From Sideroxydans lithotrophicus ES-1 (GTDB lineage Bacteria > Pseudomonadota > Gammaproteobacteria > Burkholderiales > Gallionellaceae), in contig NC_013959.1 of the NCBI RefSeq assembly GCF_000025705.1, positions 1,727,063-1,791,062 of the forward strand: a DNA stretch of 64,000 nucleotides, in the 5' to 3' direction. The notes beneath the pieces are model-generated. The model saw only the letters and a program-made list of their open reading frames with translations. It ran no database searches and had not been told where the DNA came from. A program made the position numbers and the translations under genes. Below are positions 63,478-64,000 of this stretch, piece by piece. The first letter of the stretch is position 1; every line of letters begins with the position of its first letter.

Positions 63478-64000
63478 GAAACGCATCGCCCACCCCTGCG
63501 CGCAATCCCGAGGAGGACGATTTCCTCTCCAGCGTACGCGAAGGCTTGCGCCAACGCCCCAAGTCCATCGCGCCGAAATATTTCTACGACGCGCACGGCT
63601 CGCATCTGTTCGACCTGATCTGTACCACGCCGGAGTATTACCCGACGCGCACCGAGACCGGCATCCTCGATCGCCACGGCGCCGAGATGGCTGCGATGCT
63701 GGGAGCATCCTGCGTACTGATCGAGCTGGGCAGCGGCAGCGCGATCAAGACACCGTTGATACTGCGGCACCTGTCCGACAATGCCGTGTATGTGCCCGTC
63801 GACATCTGCGAGCCGCACCTGCGGCAAAGCACGCAACGCCTGCAAGCGATGTTCCCGGCACTGAGCATGCAACCGCTGCGTGCCGACTACCATCGGCTCC
63901 CCGCTTATGCGATCAAGCACCATGCCAGACAAAGACAGGTGGTGTACTTCCCCGGCTCCACCATCGGCAACTGCACACCGCAAGAAGCTGTACAACTGTT
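63474..64000 (+). CDS. egtD: EgtD, L-histidine N-alpha-methyltransferase (N-terminal part)
   Basis: The frame runs off the window end after about 175 residues. SIAPKYFYDAHGSHLFDLIC, TRTETGIL and IELGSGSAIKTPLIL match the SAM-dependent EgtD family that makes hercynine, the first step of ergothioneine synthesis. ATGA overlap with egtB indicates coupling. Confidence 0.95.
   Translation, partial: MRNASPTPARNPEEDDFLSSVREGLRQRPKSIAPKYFYDAHGSHLFDLICTTPEYYPTRTETGILDRHGAEMAAMLGASCVLIELGSGSAIKTPLILRHLSDNAVYVPVDICEPHLRQSTQRLQAMFPALSMQPLRADYHRLPAYAIKHHARQRQVVYFPGSTIGNCTPQEAVQL

Overview
The window looks like chromosome from a sulfur-oxidising betaproteobacterium, probably of the order Nitrosomonadales (Gallionellaceae or Sulfuricellaceae type). 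The evidence is the sat-aprM-aprB-aprA block for reversing APS reductase, an Acidithiobacillus-type sulfide:quinone oxidoreductase, and betaproteobacterial housekeeping synteny (thrS-infC-rpmI-rplT-pheS-pheT-ihfA-merR, rpsF-priB-rpsR-rplI-dnaB). The assignment is inference from gene content, without a database search.

Layout. 1-3771: tail of sat, then aprM, aprB, aprA and a terminator. 3850-6610: five same-strand small or accessory genes (unknown 116 aa, SlyD-like FKBP isomerase, TPR protein, HIT hydrolase, unknown 56 aa) and a terminator. 6625-8659 (minus): DUF4279 protein, rhodanese, a decayed fragment joining the start of a qmoA/hdrA gene to the end of an hdrB gene, and a phosphodiesterase. 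8941-12223: NarX/NarL-like two-component pair followed by sqr. 12259-19900 (minus): translation operon with tRNA-Pro(GGG). 20097-25001 (minus): an MCE/Mla-type lipid transport operon with a CHASE2-adenylate cyclase and a TPR lipoprotein between its subunits, and an ABC ATPase that has lost its catalytic motifs. Then come tRNA-Val(GAC), dnaB and the rpsF operon. 28308-32690: ybbA/ybbP export system interrupted by a DUF6988-like gene, and tesA head to head with ybbA. 32690-45085: DUF255 protein, sppA, HAD phosphatase, rlmM, rluC, rne, a metallopeptidase/beta-barrel protein and a protein tyrosine phosphatase. 45153-52061 (minus): alpha/beta hydrolase, metallophosphoesterase, GMC oxidoreductase and hybrid histidine kinase. 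52158-54182: uvrB.

54240-57907 is an accessory island. It holds two toxin-antitoxin pairs, a lone integron-type gene cassette with one complete and one truncated attC site, a peroxiredoxin, a cytochrome c and an inverted-repeat element. The window ends with a fructokinase, a diguanylate cyclase, dtd, an outer-membrane barrel protein, and a DUF427-egtB-egtD block for ergothioneine synthesis that runs off the edge.

How the genes fit together. Sqr feeds sulfide electrons to quinone; AprBA with the AprM anchor oxidises sulfite to APS, and Sat turns APS into sulfate and ATP. The qmo/hdr remnant about 4 kb away suggests that an ancestor carried the alternative Qmo/Hdr electron-transfer module and lost it. 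The points most worth a second look are this remnant, the pseudo-ATPase MCE operon with its embedded cyclase, and the orphan attC cassette.
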